Source of the DNA: JBEKTY01 sp049515555 | Lineage (GTDB): Bacteria > Planctomycetota > Planctomycetia > Pirellulales > Thermoguttaceae | Length of the DNA: 25,692 bases | Reading direction: 5' to 3' | Assembly (NCBI GenBank): GCA_049515555.1 | Contig: JBEKTY010000175.1 | Coordinates: 1 to 25,692, forward strand | Shown here: piece after piece, positions 1 to 8,421 of the stretch | How the letters are laid out: each line of letters opens with the position of its first letter | Position numbering within the stretch: the stretch's first letter is position 1 | Notes under the pieces: model-generated | Told to the model about the DNA's origin: nothing | The model's database searches: none | Seen by the model: the letters and a program-made list of their open reading frames with translations, nothing else | Program-made: the position numbers and the translations under genes

Positions 1-68
1 GGCGGGGGGCGGGGGACGCGGGGACGCGGAGACGCGGGGACAGGAGAAAAGGAGACAGGGAGACATGC
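1..68. repeat. GC-rich degenerate tandem repeat
   Basis: The window opens in purine-rich, low-complexity DNA built on a degenerate GGGGACGCGGAGAC-like unit repeated several times. No reading frame here looks like protein. It resembles the simple intergenic repeats often seen in planctomycete genomes, which is only a weak hint at taxonomy. The left edge is cut by the window. Confidence 0.5.
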
Positions 69-142
69 CACAAGCCTTTCACCTCCAAAGTTCCAACGCC
101 CCCGCCGGCCTCGTGCCGGCGGAGCGATGATTGGCCACTGCC

Positions 143-269
143 AAGTTCGGCGCGGGTCTCCAAGTTCGGCGCGGGTCTCCCGACCCCGCCGCGGCTGGGA
201 CCGGAGGTTCCCGGGGCTCGGGAGACCTTCGGTCGGCGGCGTGGCTCGGTCGGAGACCGGCCACAACAC
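143..269 (+). repeat. Dispersed palindromic repeat element, copy 1
   Basis: A roughly 110-bp GC-rich element that recurs in inverted orientation at 24028-24157. It contains nested inverted repeats, an outer GGTCTCC-GACC stem and an inner stem around the GACCGAAGG half-sites. Its left end, a 19-bp unit starting AAGTTCGGCGCGG, is duplicated in tandem at 143-161 and 162-180. The other end finishes with GGAGACCGGCCACAACAC. No transposase is nearby, so this is a MITE-like or REP-like element and not a complete insertion sequence. Confidence 0.7.
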
Positions 270-1442
270 AGCCGTCTTCTTCCGCCCCCGCCGGCCCCGT
301 ACGTCGCCAACCGACAACCGGCACCTGCCACAATATTTTCTCTCTTTCTCCGCGCCCGGTCCGCGCTTGTCGAACGCCTCGGGGGTGTGTTCGAGAGTTA
401 CGGCGTTCGACAAGTCTGTAACGTGTTGGCTGGCTTGTGCCAGCGATTGTGTCTGAAAACGTAAATTCATACGTCTTGCGAGGTACGTGTTCGACTGGGC
501 CTGCCGTCGCTTGAAAATCGCTGGCAATCTCTATACTGGGCCTTCGGAGAGGGATTAGGGATTAGGGATTGGCGGCCGCGATCTCGGCGGGACCCGCCGT
601 CGATGCTTCACCGCTCATCCCTCATCCCTCGCCCCTCACCCCTCCGCCTTCCGCCCTCCGCCTTTCCCCCTCATCCCCTCAATCCCTCATCCCCTCCTGC
701 CTGAAATGTACGCCAGTATACCATACCGGCTGGCCCAATTTCAAGCCCCAACGAAGAAAAGAATCGGGTGAGTCGTAACAGCTCGCACCCACTGGGTTTC
801 CCGCTCGATCCGCGCCGGCAGCGCTTGACCGCCGTCCGGGGAGTGCTACCTCGGGTTCGCCTCCAGGGCGGCTCCCTCGCCTTCTTTCCGAAAGGCGGTG
901 CCATTCACGCATCGCTCTGGGAACCTCCGGGCGGGGTCGAGAGGCGGCGCGATGGTGTAGGCTTCGGCATATTCGGGGTCGGGATTTTCCCGTCTGTGTG
1001 TCAATAACCGCATGCGGTGTTCCGTTTCCACATCCCGCTCATCGAGCCGAACGGACGGATTTCCCGCATCCAATTCGACGGCTCGCGGGACACCATGACG
1101 GTTCGCGCAAGGACCACCATACACAACTCTCGCTAGAAATGGGTAATTGCGTATGGTGTTCCCTGAATACGCGCGTCTTGGTGGGCACTCCATTCCGCAA
1201 GATGTTGACCGTTCGGACCGTGGTTCGCTTTCCGCCACTTCATAGGGCGGAAGAGTACCCAACGCCACCAGAACAGGGTCGACACCGTGGCTCCCGAACC
1301 GGAATGCAAAAAATTCTCGGGGGGCTTGACAGGTCAAATTGCGGCGATCAAGATCGCGCTTGCTGGCCTGCCACCGATTGGTTCCGGCAAGCGTGACCGC
1401 GGCAAGAACCCCCTGAAAGATCGCCCGAATCGAGGGGAGCCG
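270..1442. other. Long intergenic region without a recognisable gene
   Basis: About 1.2 kb with no convincing coding region. It holds an AT-richer patch near 440-540, simple repeats at 548-700 and an imperfect stem-loop (ACCATACACAACT at 1114-1126 against AATTGCGTATGGT at 1144-1156). Open frames on the minus strand across 846-1460 are rich in Arg, Pro and Ser and resemble no protein I know. The first gene follows at 1443. Confidence 0.5.
548..700. repeat. Simple-sequence tract: GGGATTA and TCATCCC units
   Basis: Tandem copies of a 7-nt GGGATTA-type unit occur at about 551-570. They are followed at about 613-695 by a pyrimidine-rich tract with repeated TCATCCCTC/CCCCTC units. One strand is almost pure C/T, which could favour triplex formation or slippage. 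No coding content is seen. Confidence 0.6.
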
Positions 1443-2747
1443 ATGATTTGGTATCCCCACAAAGCACGGTTGGTAGTCAAGAAAACATGGTGCGCCATCA
1501 TGGGGCCTCCGCTTCGCCTCTGCGCGAGAGTCGCCTCTGCACGAGAGCTGGTGGCCTTCGCGCGAGATAAGGTCAAGAATTGGTGGGCCAACCTCGACCA
1601 GCCGCCTTATGTAGTCGAATTCGACGTACCGAGCACGTGCAAATCATCCGATATTCCGACGAAAGGCTTCAAAGGGCTGCTCCACTTCGAGTTGGTCGAA
1701 AGTAGTGCAGGAGCAACCCGTACACTGATAACTTACTGGAAGAACTCGGCGGTCTTTGACCGACATGCCGGCAACTTCGGGAGAGAGTTGCCGATGGCCG
1801 GACGGGTTCGGCGGCGTGGACAATTGTTGGAGGCCGATGAGCGACGGTCGTGGTGGCGCCGGCTATGGCAACGCTCCCCGTGGTGGTTGGCCGGTATTGG
1901 CCTCCTGGCCACTCTCATAACCAATTTCACTACCATCGCCAATTTCTTTTGTCAGGTGATAGTACGCCCGGGTGTCGCGGTCAACATGACTCGGGAAGAA
2001 GTGGATGTCCTGGAAAACGACGAATTTGAAGCCGCGGGTGAGTTGCAGAACATCTCTAATTGGGTCAATAGCACAGTGGCGATTAGCGGATTTCGCGCCA
2101 GGCGCGCGGGCCCCGCAGACCAGGCTGACCGTTGGTCTCCGCCGGCGGACCTTGGCCTGACGGTTAGGCAGGAAACCTTGAACCGTTTCGTCGGTATTAA
2201 ACCGGGCGCCACGGAACGAATGAAGATCTATGGCGATGGAAGGGATGCTGGGGTTTATCAGTTGGAGGTAGACGGGGTGGCCAAGAATGGTATCTTCTCC
2301 AGTAAGGTCGAAATGGCCCGCGGCTTTCGCATCCGAGTCTGGCCCCGCCGGACAGCGGGCCGCAAGGAGTTCCGTAAATCGGATTCAGGTGGTACGCGGG
2401 CGGAAATGGTTTGTGACTTCATGATTGGTGACGAATTCGCCAAAGGGTTTTGCGTCATAGCCGAACTGGACAGGAGCCGGCTGCCTCCTGGCAATGACCG
2501 CTACACCACGTTTGACGACCTGAGTTTTCCATTCGACCCAGAGCCCCACAAAAGAGAGGATGCTTCCGCTGCCCCCGGGGGCACCGTTGACTTAACTTGG
2601 GAGGCGAAAGGCGTTCGGCCGCACACACGTTTGCCGTTCACGCTATACCTGGCGAATCCCAAGTCCCTTTCCGACGACGACTGGCGTGAAATTGTCAAGT
2701 TGGTAACGATCAGTTTTGGCGCGCTGCGCGAGCAGAAGGATAACTAG
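1443..2747 (+). CDS. Hypothetical protein with one central membrane segment
   Basis: I do not recognise this 434-residue protein. The ATG at 1443 is preferred because GAGGGGAG lies just upstream; the frame stays open to 1287 but the extension has no comparable ribosome binding site. Residues about 147-171 form one hydrophobic segment flanked by Trp and Arg (WWRRLWQ before it), so a domain of about 145 residues probably lies on one side of the membrane and about 260 residues on the other. The C-terminal part is rich in beta-type sequence, as in an Ig-like fold, but no family motif is visible. A 17-bp tandem duplication (1514-1530 and 1531-1547, one mismatch) lies near the N-terminus. The secreted gene at 2774 starts 26 bases downstream and probably shares its transcript. 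Confidence 0.7.
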   Translation: MIWYPHKARLVVKKTWCAIMGPPLRLCARVASARELVAFARDKVKNWWANLDQPPYVVEFDVPSTCKSSDIPTKGFKGLLHFELVESSAGATRTLITYWKNSAVFDRHAGNFGRELPMAGRVRRRGQLLEADERRSWWRRLWQRSPWWLAGIGLLATLITNFTTIANFFCQVIVRPGVAVNMTREEVDVLENDEFEAAGELQNISNWVNSTVAISGFRARRAGPADQADRWSPPADLGLTVRQETLNRFVGIKPGATERMKIYGDGRDAGVYQLEVDGVAKNGIFSSKVEMARGFRIRVWPRRTAGRKEFRKSDSGGTRAEMVCDFMIGDEFAKGFCVIAELDRSRLPPGNDRYTTFDDLSFPFDPEPHKREDASAAPGGTVDLTWEAKGVRPHTRLPFTLYLANPKSLSDDDWREIVKLVTISFGALREQKDN

Positions 2748-2773
2748 TCCCGGTCATTTCTGGAGGGAATACA

Positions 2774-3604
2774 ATGTTGAGGGTTGCGAGGGTCATGCCG
2801 CTGTTTTTCGGGGCGCTTGTGGTCGGCATGGTCACAGCAGCGCCAGCCGGCGATCTAACGGGCAAAGTAACCGATTACGAGAAGAAGGACATGGCGATCG
2901 ATAATGTGACGGTCAAGTTAGTGCCGGGGGACGTTAAGCAGGGCTCGCGTATAGAGTATACAAAAAACGACGGGACGTACCTGCACAAGAATGTAGAATG
3001 GGGCGACAGCGTGCATTTCGACAAGGTCGGCTACAAACACAAAGAGGACGTAGTAAAAGGCTTGCAAATAGACGAATGTTTGATGCACGAATACGAATTC
3101 TATAGGTTCCCCGCCGCGAGTGTGGCGAAGGCATTCCTCGGGTATGCCAAGGGGCCAGAAGGCAAGCCGCAGGATTTCGCCCGCGAGTGGGACGCTCTGC
3201 GCCGCTTCCAAATCGCCCCGACTGATCGTATCGCGCTGGCGCAGCAAGTCGTGAGCCAGTATGAAGGGGCGCTCACGAAGTTCCCGGATTTGAAGCAATA
3301 CACGGGAGCGAGCAAGGACGCCGTCGCCGAACTGTCCGGGGAGTTTAGGGAGGCGATCAACAGCAGTGGCGAAAAAATACCGGGACAGGAAGTTGCCAAT
3401 CGGCTGAAGGTCGGCGACCAGATGGTCGCTGACATCGTAACATACGAGCTCTTTGTTTCCGCGGCGGACTCCAATAGAAAGAACAGGTTTCTGACGGCTT
3501 TCACCAAAAAATGGCCAAGAAAATCGCCGGCGGTATGGAAAGTCATGAAGGCATACGCTCCCGAACGTCTCGGCATACTTGGGCTGCTGACTGATCCGTT
3601 CTGA
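2774..3604 (+). CDS. Secreted protein with carboxypeptidase-regulatory-like N-terminal domain
   Basis: A 276-residue protein with GGAGGG 6 bases before the ATG. Residues 1-26 look like a Sec signal peptide (hydrophobic core FFGALVVGMVTAA, cleavage near PAG-DL). The mature N-terminus (LTGKVTDYE, then DNVTVKL, a YTKNDGTY strand and YKH) has the pattern of a carboxypeptidase-regulatory-like beta-sandwich, as in proteins that write G-x-V-xD...G-x-V-x-L and then G-x-Y. The remainder, about residues 110-276, is helical and unrecognised. The gene follows 1443-2747 closely, so the two may form a cell-envelope pair. I assign no biochemical function. Confidence 0.7.
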   Translation: MLRVARVMPLFFGALVVGMVTAAPAGDLTGKVTDYEKKDMAIDNVTVKLVPGDVKQGSRIEYTKNDGTYLHKNVEWGDSVHFDKVGYKHKEDVVKGLQIDECLMHEYEFYRFPAASVAKAFLGYAKGPEGKPQDFAREWDALRRFQIAPTDRIALAQQVVSQYEGALTKFPDLKQYTGASKDAVAELSGEFREAINSSGEKIPGQEVANRLKVGDQMVADIVTYELFVSAADSNRKNRFLTAFTKKWPRKSPAVWKVMKAYAPERLGILGLLTDPF

Positions 3605-3988
3605 TCGATGGTCCCCTCTATGAGCCATGCTATTTTCGAGATCCTGCCACCGGGGGCCGGCGATGGTCGAGGGTGACCTGTTGCGGCTCGCGCCGATCCG
3701 ACTGCGTGCCAAGTTCCCCCTGAGAATCGCCGTAGTAGCCCGGCAGTTCGGCCGCGCCACCGCGCCAAGGCTGGGGCAGATCGGGGGTCGCCATACGGAA
3801 TTCAGCCGCGATGCGGGGCGTTACGTATGCTGTCTGCGGAACTACCGACGGGGATTCAGGGATTTAGGGAAACAGCGAGCAGTCACCCGCCCGAGTCTCA
3901 AAGCTCATAGCTCATGGGATTCAGGCGTTCCGTCACGGGCGGGGCCGAGCGGGAGGCCGGCTCCCCACGCCCCGGGACCCCACGGACC

Positions 3989-4033
3989 GCAATCCGTAGC
4001 GTGCGGGAGTTGCTGGGACACAAGGGCCACCCT
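3989..4033 (+). pseudogene. Tyrosine recombinase C-terminal remnant, fragment A
   Basis: About 15 codons read AIRSVRELLGHKGHP, with the R-x-x-x-E-L-L-G-H-K signature that precedes the catalytic tyrosine in XerC/XerD-type tyrosine recombinases. The homology stops before the tyrosine. The DNA closely matches the longer remnant at 5666-5776, so the two derive from the same or a closely related integrase gene. No upstream catalytic domain survives. Confidence 0.6.
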
Positions 4034-4066
4034 CCGGGCGCACCTGGTCGCGTAGCGACCGCCGAT

Positions 4067-4210
4067 GGTAGCCGTGGGTTTTAACCCGCGGACCGGGAGT
4101 CGCGTGCAAGCGATGCGTCGCGTAGCTGACGCCTGAATGTTTTCAATCGTCGCGACGCGACGAGCGGGTCGCGGAATGCCACGGACCGCGGGTTGAAACC
4201 CACGGCTACC
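4067..4210. repeat. MITE-like element with 25-bp terminal inverted repeats
   Basis: The arm at 4067-4091 (GGTAGCCGTGGG...CCCGCGG) pairs with 4186-4210 at 24 of 25 positions. The 94-bp interior carries further GC-rich palindromic pieces (GCGTCGCG, CGCGACGCG). No open reading frame is present. The size and structure fit a non-autonomous miniature element or a large bidirectional hairpin downstream of the minus-strand gene ending at 4329. Confidence 0.65.
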
Positions 4211-4328
4211 GTCATGGCGCCGCTACGCGGCGGTGGGGCATAAAGGGCACTGCTCGTATTCCCGGAAAACGGGCGCCAATGCGGCATAAATGAGTGTCCG
4301 CTTTTCCGCTCCCCTTCTCCACCTCCGG

Positions 4329-5519
4329 TCACGATCTTAATCGGGAACTCGAAGAATTCGGACGGAACGACAGATAAAGCACGGGGAGGGCCTCGCGCAG
4401 GGCCTGCTCGTTCGTCACGGGATCGCCCCGGTCGTAGATCGAGAAGTTGGTGGGCTGCTCGGTCAGATCGAATGTGAACGCGCCGTTGTCGCGGACCGCG
4501 ACGCGGCAGGGCCGCAGGTCGTTGGGCAGCACGGTATCCGTAGCCAGCACCTCGCTAGCGGGAATGATGCGAAACCGGCCGTCCGTGCGGCGGACCAGCT
4601 TGCGGCCCGTGACCTGGAGCCAAATGGCCGTCTCCCAGACGTTGTGCGGCTTGCGGGCGATCGTCTCCAGGGCGGCCGCGGGCGGGTTATCATCGAGGGC
4701 CCTCAGGAAATCCACCCGCTTGGAATTGCTCATCGCGTAGGTTAGATACGCCCGGAGCGGGGGGCTCATCTCCTTGACGAATTGCAAGTTGGGCAGCTTC
4801 CAAAAGCTGTTGTGCGGGCCGTAGCCGAAGGGGCCGTCTTTGGTGGCGCAGGGGTAGATGGCGATCGGCAGATCGGACCGCAACAGCCGGACGACGGCGT
4901 GCGGATCGAGTGTGACGTTCCATTCCAGGAACTCCCCGGACGATGCGCCCGCCGAAAGATGGATCCTTCGCACGCGCCGGCGAAGCAAGTCCGGCTGGCG
5001 GTTGAAAGCCACCGCCACCGAGCGGGCGGAGCCAAAGATCGTGATCTCGACCTTGTCTGGCCAGCGGCGTAGCGTCTCCAGGAGCAGCTCGATGCCGAAC
5101 TGCTGGAAGGCCGGGGCATCGAGCATCTTGTCCTGCGGCGATTTCATGGCCGCGTAGGGTATCGTGCCGCAGGGGACGTTGCGGCCGAAGATCGAGTTCA
5201 ATTGCAGCACGGGGATGAAGCCCGGGTCGCGCGGTCCGGCCTCCAGCCAGAACGATTTCTCGGTGGCGTCGAGAATCACCGCTTTCAGATCGACCTCGGG
5301 AAGCGCGTAGGCGGCGATCAAATCGAAGTTGTCGCCCGCATCCTGGGGCGGATGGTACAGATCGGTGGTGTCGATCACGGGCACCTTCGGCGCGGAGGGA
5401 AGCCCGGGCTCGGCACAGGCGCATTCCCTCGCGCCACTGCCAACCAGAGCGAACCCCGCACCCGCTGCCAAGTTCACGAGAAAACCTCGGCGGTCGGATT
5501 CTTGCGGACGATGGTTCAT
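4329..5519 (-). CDS. Tat-exported nucleoside-hydrolase-like protein
   Basis: About 396 residues from the preferred ATG at 5519. A GTG at 5561 would add 14 residues, but the ATG places a standard n-region before the twin-arginine motif SDRRGFL and the hydrophobic stretch LAAGAGFALVGSG, predicting Tat export. The mature protein begins VPVIDTTDLYHPPQDAGDNF, which matches the position of the Asp-rich Ca/ribose-binding loop of inosine-uridine nucleoside hydrolases, followed by the usual PEVDLKAVILD strand. The canonical DxDxxxDD spacing is altered, so hydrolase activity is uncertain. Residues near IFGSARSVAVAFN resemble the central NSP-box region of the superfamily. It lies alone between two recombinase remnants. 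Confidence 0.7.
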   Translation of the reverse strand: MNHRPQESDRRGFLVNLAAGAGFALVGSGARECACAEPGLPSAPKVPVIDTTDLYHPPQDAGDNFDLIAAYALPEVDLKAVILDATEKSFWLEAGPRDPGFIPVLQLNSIFGRNVPCGTIPYAAMKSPQDKMLDAPAFQQFGIELLLETLRRWPDKVEITIFGSARSVAVAFNRQPDLLRRRVRRIHLSAGASSGEFLEWNVTLDPHAVVRLLRSDLPIAIYPCATKDGPFGYGPHNSFWKLPNLQFVKEMSPPLRAYLTYAMSNSKRVDFLRALDDNPPAAALETIARKPHNVWETAIWLQVTGRKLVRRTDGRFRIIPASEVLATDTVLPNDLRPCRVAVRDNGAFTFDLTEQPTNFSIYDRGDPVTNEQALREALPVLYLSFRPNSSSSRLRS

Positions 5520-5665
5520 GGGATCGGTGCTCCGATGTTCTTCTTGATGGTTCCCTGCCACTCGTATTTTATCCTTGCGTGCCGCGATCCTGCAAGATTG
5601 TGCGTGCCCATTCTCAGGGATTTACCGCCTCGTGAGGACTGCTGGCGATTCTTTGACGATTACCC

Positions 5666-5776
5666 TCGATCCGCAGCGTGCGGGAGCTATTGGGACACAA
5701 GAGCCTGGTCACGACGCAGGTCTACACCCACACCAGCAGGGCGGCCTTGCGCCAGGTCAAGAGCAAGCACCCTTGA
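5666..5776 (+). pseudogene. Tyrosine recombinase C-terminal remnant, fragment B
   Basis: A 36-codon tail reads SIRSVRELLGHKSLVTT, then QVYTHTSRAALRQV, ending with TGA at 5774-5776. This is the end of a phage-integrase-family tyrosine recombinase, with the LLGH box and the catalytic tyrosine in QVYTH. An in-frame TGA at 5654 lies just upstream and no other catalytic residues survive, so the gene is dead. It abuts the arsenic operon: its stop codon lies inside the -35 box of the arsR promoter. This suggests the arsenic island was once next to, or carried by, an integrative element. Confidence 0.85.
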
Positions 5777-5801
5777 CCTTGCCTCGGCAAATCGCTATCA
5801 T
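5773..5801 (+). promoter_or_regulatory. Sigma-70-type promoter of the arsR1 operon
   Basis: TTGACC at 5773-5778 and TATCAT at 5796-5801 are separated by 17 bases, a near-consensus housekeeping promoter. The -10 box overlaps the left half of the palindrome at 5799-5820, as expected for repression by the ArsR encoded just downstream. Confidence 0.75.
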
Positions 5802-5820
5802 TTCGTTATATGGCGAAATG
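5799..5820. promoter_or_regulatory. ArsR operator, site 1
   Basis: The palindrome CATTTCG-N8-CGAAATG is perfect in its 7-bp arms and sits on the -10 and the expected transcription start. Its outer frame, CATTT-N12-AAATG, is shared with sites at 8438-8459 and 8845-8866, both next to arsR2. The binding protein is inferred to be ArsR1. Confidence 0.75.
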
Positions 5821-5844
5821 TCGTAGTACGGAGGACTGCCTGGG

Positions 5845-6210
5845 ATGCGAAACTTCATGACCGTTGCCAAGGCCCTGGCGGATGAGAGCCGGGTGCGGGT
5901 GCTCCTGGCGCTGGGCCACGGCAGCCTGTGCGTGTGCCAGGTCGTCGAGCTGCTGGGCTTGGCCCCCTCCACGGTGTCCAAGCACATGGCGATCCTCAAG
6001 CAGGCCCGACTGGTCGATAGCCGCAAAGAGGGCCGGTGGATGTTCTACCGGCTGGCAGGGGAGGACGCGCCGCCGGAGGCCCGGCAGGCCACGGCCCTGG
6101 TCTTCCGGCTGGTGAAGGGCGATCCCGCGGTGCGGGTCGACGCCAAACGGCTCAAACAGATCCTCAAGCTGGACCGCGACGAGTTGTGCCGGAGGCAGAA
6201 CCGATGTTGA
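5845..6210 (+). CDS. arsR: ArsR-family arsenic-responsive repressor 1
   Basis: A 121-residue winged-helix repressor that should release DNA when trivalent arsenic or antimony binds. GGAGG lies 10 bases before the ATG. The N-terminal region (AKALADESRVRVLLAL) is the typical ArsR dimer/alpha-1 segment. Cys29 and Cys31 in SLCVCQVVELLG form the CVC metal-binding pair in alpha-3, and the recognition helix is APSTVSKHMAILKQA, followed by the wing around GRWMFYRL. It leads the operon arsR-arsC-acr3-arsC, overlaps the next gene by 7 bases and is preceded by a promoter with an overlapping operator, so autoregulation is likely. The C-terminal extension of about 40 residues is not a known motif. Confidence 0.93.
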   Translation: MRNFMTVAKALADESRVRVLLALGHGSLCVCQVVELLGLAPSTVSKHMAILKQARLVDSRKEGRWMFYRLAGEDAPPEARQATALVFRLVKGDPAVRVDAKRLKQILKLDRDELCRRQNRC

Positions 6211-6656
6211 AGATACTGTTCCTGTGCACGGGGAATTCCTGCCGCAGCCAGATGGCCGAGGGCTGGGCGCGGCGCCTGAAAGCCGGGCAGATCGAGCCCT
6301 ACTCGGCCGGGATCGAGTGCCACGGCCTGAACCCGGATGCCGTGCGGGTCATGGCCGAGGCGGGCGTGGATATTTCCGCTCAACGCTCGAAACGGGTGAG
6401 CGAACTTCCGGCGATCGAGTTGGATTATGTGGTGACCGTCTGCGGCCAGGCCCACGAATCGTGTCCGGTGTTTCCCGGCAAGGCCAAGGTGGTCCACGTG
6501 GGGTTCGACGATCCGCCCCGCCTGGCAGCCGATGCCAAGACGGAGGAGGAGCGGCTGGCCCCTTACCGCCGGGTGCGGGACGAGATCCGGGCATTCATAG
6601 AGGCACTACCGGCTTCCCTGACGGACCAAAACACAAGCAATAGGAGCACCCGATGA
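6204..6656 (+). CDS. arsC: Arsenate reductase, thioredoxin-coupled LMW-phosphatase type (copy 1)
   Basis: A 150-residue cytoplasmic enzyme reducing arsenate to arsenite. The P-loop CTGNSCRS (Cys8 to Arg14, CX5R) is at the N-terminus. Cys80 and Cys87 in VCGQAHESC are spaced like Cys82/Cys89 of the Staphylococcus aureus pI258 enzyme, which relay the disulfide to thioredoxin. The FDDPP motif at 101-105 provides the general-acid aspartate region. An extra Cys13 lies inside the P-loop. The ATG at 6204 is chosen because it starts right at the first beta strand (LKILFLC) and overlaps the arsR stop by 7 bases. The gene ends by overlapping the start of acr3 (ATGA), so translation is probably coupled. 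Confidence 0.92.
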   Translation: MLKILFLCTGNSCRSQMAEGWARRLKAGQIEPYSAGIECHGLNPDAVRVMAEAGVDISAQRSKRVSELPAIELDYVVTVCGQAHESCPVFPGKAKVVHVGFDDPPRLAADAKTEEERLAPYRRVRDEIRAFIEALPASLTDQNTSNRSTR

Positions 6657-7783
6657 ACAAGGCGGCAGTGCCCGGCGGCCGGCTTTCCTTTCTGGATCGC
6701 TACCTCACCGTCTGGATCTTCCTGGCCATGGCCGTGGGCGTGGGGCTGGGGCATTACCTGCCCGGCATTGGATCGGTTATCGACCGCTTCCAGGCGGGCA
6801 CGACCAATATCCCCATCGCACTGGGGCTGATCCTGATGATGTACCCGCCGCTGGCCAAAGTGAAGTACGAGGAACTGGGCGACGTGTTCCGCGATTGGAA
6901 GGTGCTGGGGCTGTCGCTGGTGCAGAACTGGGTGATCGGGCCGGCGCTGATGTTCCTGTTGGCCGTCGGCTTTATGGGGTTCCTGTTTCCGGCCTTCCTG
7001 GGCGACGACCCCAAGTTCATGCAGTACATGACCGGTCTGATCCTGATCGGCCTGGCCCGCTGCATCGCCATGGTCATTGTGTGGAACGACCTGGCCCGGG
7101 GCGATACGGAGTATGCCGCGGGGCTGGTGGCCTTCAATAGCCTGTTCCAGGTGTTCTTCTACAGCGTCTACGCCTGGTTCTTCATCACCTGGCTGCCGCC
7201 GCTGCTGGGGCTGGAGGGCAAGGTGGTTCAGGTGAGCATGGGGCAGATCGCCCAGAGCGTGTTCATCTACCTGGGGATTCCCTTCCTGGCGGGACTGCTC
7301 ACCCGGGCGGTGCTCTTGAACCTCAAGGGGCGGACGTGGTACGAGCGGTCGTTCATCCCCAAGATCAGCCCCATCACGCTGGTGGCGTTGCTGTTTACGA
7401 TCCTGGTGATGTTCAGCCTCAAGGGCGACCAGATCGTGCGTATCCCCTTCGACGTGCTGTTGATCGCCCTTCCGCTATTGATCTACTTCGTGGTCATGTT
7501 CCTGGTCAGTTTCTTAATGGGACGGCTGGTAGGGGCGGACTACGCCAAGACGGCCACGCTCTCGTTCACGGCCGCCAGCAACAATTTCGAGCTGGCCATT
7601 GCCGTGGCGGTGGCCGTGTTCACGATCCACCACGGGGCGGCCTTCGCGGCGGTGATCGGCCCCTTGGTCGAGGTGCCGGTGATGATCGGCTTGGTCAACG
7701 TGTCGCTGTACTTCCAGCGGCGGTTCTTCGCCAACGAGCGTTCGGTGGAAGGAGTGCAAGTGTCGGAAACGGTTGGAAAGTAG
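6653..7783 (+). CDS. acr3: ACR3-family arsenite efflux permease
   Basis: A 376-residue inner-membrane protein with about ten hydrophobic segments, the usual size for Acr3. Diagnostic motifs are IPIALGLILMMYPPLAKV, LIGLARCIAMVIVWNDLA (with Cys137, the conserved Cys needed for arsenite transport in characterised homologues) and FTAASNNFELAIAVAVA with its conserved Glu. It exports arsenite made by the two flanking ArsC enzymes using the membrane potential. TAGGAG precedes the ATG by 6 bases and the start overlaps the arsC stop. The next arsC begins 16 bases downstream, so all four genes are probably one transcript. Confidence 0.95.
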   Translation: MNKAAVPGGRLSFLDRYLTVWIFLAMAVGVGLGHYLPGIGSVIDRFQAGTTNIPIALGLILMMYPPLAKVKYEELGDVFRDWKVLGLSLVQNWVIGPALMFLLAVGFMGFLFPAFLGDDPKFMQYMTGLILIGLARCIAMVIVWNDLARGDTEYAAGLVAFNSLFQVFFYSVYAWFFITWLPPLLGLEGKVVQVSMGQIAQSVFIYLGIPFLAGLLTRAVLLNLKGRTWYERSFIPKISPITLVALLFTILVMFSLKGDQIVRIPFDVLLIALPLLIYFVVMFLVSFLMGRLVGADYAKTATLSFTAASNNFELAIAVAVAVFTIHHGAAFAAVIGPLVEVPVMIGLVNVSLYFQRRFFANERSVEGVQVSETVGK

Positions 7784-7799
7784 GAGGAGGAGGAGATTG

Positions 7800-8249
7800 A
7801 TGGATTACCGGAAGAACGTACTGGTTCTCTGTACGCGGAACTCGGCGCGGAGTCAGATGGCCGAGGCCCTTCTTCGGAAACTTGCGGGTGACCGATTCAA
7901 CGTGTACAGCGCCGGCTTGGACCCCAGCCCTATCCATCCGATGGTCGAGCCGGTTATGAGGGAGATTGGACTCGACGTGTCCGCCCAGCGATCCAAGAGC
8001 GTGAAAGAGTATCTCGGCAAGCTTACCGCTCATTACCTTATCGTCGTTTGCCAGAACGCGGAAAGGCTTTGTCCAAGGATATATCCCGGGGCGGGCCAGC
8101 GCCTGTTCTGGCCTTTCCCGGACCCGGCGGCCGTGGAAGGCACCGAAGAGGAACAACTGGCGGGGTTTCGCCGGGTGCGTGATGAAATCGCCGCTCGATT
8201 GCGCGAGTGGTTGTCCGAGTTGGACGAGGAACACGAAAACATGGGGTAA
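7800..8249 (+). CDS. arsC: Arsenate reductase, thioredoxin-coupled LMW-phosphatase type (copy 2)
   Basis: A 149-residue paralogue of the enzyme at 6204. It has the P-loop CTRNSARS (Cys11 to Arg17) and the resolving cysteines Cys84 and Cys91 in VCQNAERLC, followed by a FPDPA acid loop. It lacks the second P-loop cysteine present in copy 1 and differs throughout, so it is not a recent duplicate. The ATG at 7800 is preferred because an AGGAGGAGGAGG ribosome binding site lies just upstream. Carrying two ArsC types in one operon may broaden substrate or reductant use, but that is inference. No terminator hairpin was found after it. Confidence 0.9.
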   Translation: MDYRKNVLVLCTRNSARSQMAEALLRKLAGDRFNVYSAGLDPSPIHPMVEPVMREIGLDVSAQRSKSVKEYLGKLTAHYLIVVCQNAERLCPRIYPGAGQRLFWPFPDPAAVEGTEEEQLAGFRRVRDEIAARLREWLSELDEEHENMG

Positions 8250-8421
8250 TGCCGGTGTCTCAAGACGATCACAAGAAGTGCTACGGCACGATGTTCCCCT
8301 CCATAGGTTCTGCATGGCAAGGCTCGGCCTGGAGACAGCTATTTCAGGCTGACGGTCGCTCCCTTGTACGCGCGAGCTTTATTATGGGAAGAATGGGAAG
8401 GGCGGGCAATGTAGATTGTCG

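Larger units (their letters stand above)
3605..4328. other. Intergenic region with recombinase remnant and inverted repeat
   Basis: More than 700 bases without an intact gene. It holds the short recombinase-like stretch at 3989-4033 and the inverted repeat at 4067-4210, described separately. From 3605 to 3988 I see only open frames with no protein-like composition. Confidence 0.6.
5562..5844. other. Intergenic region between Tat gene and arsenic operon
   Basis: This gap holds the recombinase tail at 5666-5776 and the promoter and operator of the first arsenic operon at 5773-5820. The stretch 5562-5665 shows nothing recognisable. Confidence 0.6.

Noticed and set aside
548..700. Possible CRISPR array in the repeat tract.
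   Set aside because: Units are short, degenerate and contiguous with no regular spacers and no cas genes.
846..1460. Long open frame on the minus strand upstream of the first gene.
   Set aside because: Composition is Arg/Pro/Ser-rich with no recognisable motif, it overlaps repeat-rich DNA and lacks a convincing ribosome binding site. It may be the antisense of a decayed sequence, but I cannot support a gene.
8250..8420. Possible terminator or small RNA between arsC2 and arsR2.
   Set aside because: No stable hairpin followed by a T-run and no conserved structure was found by eye.
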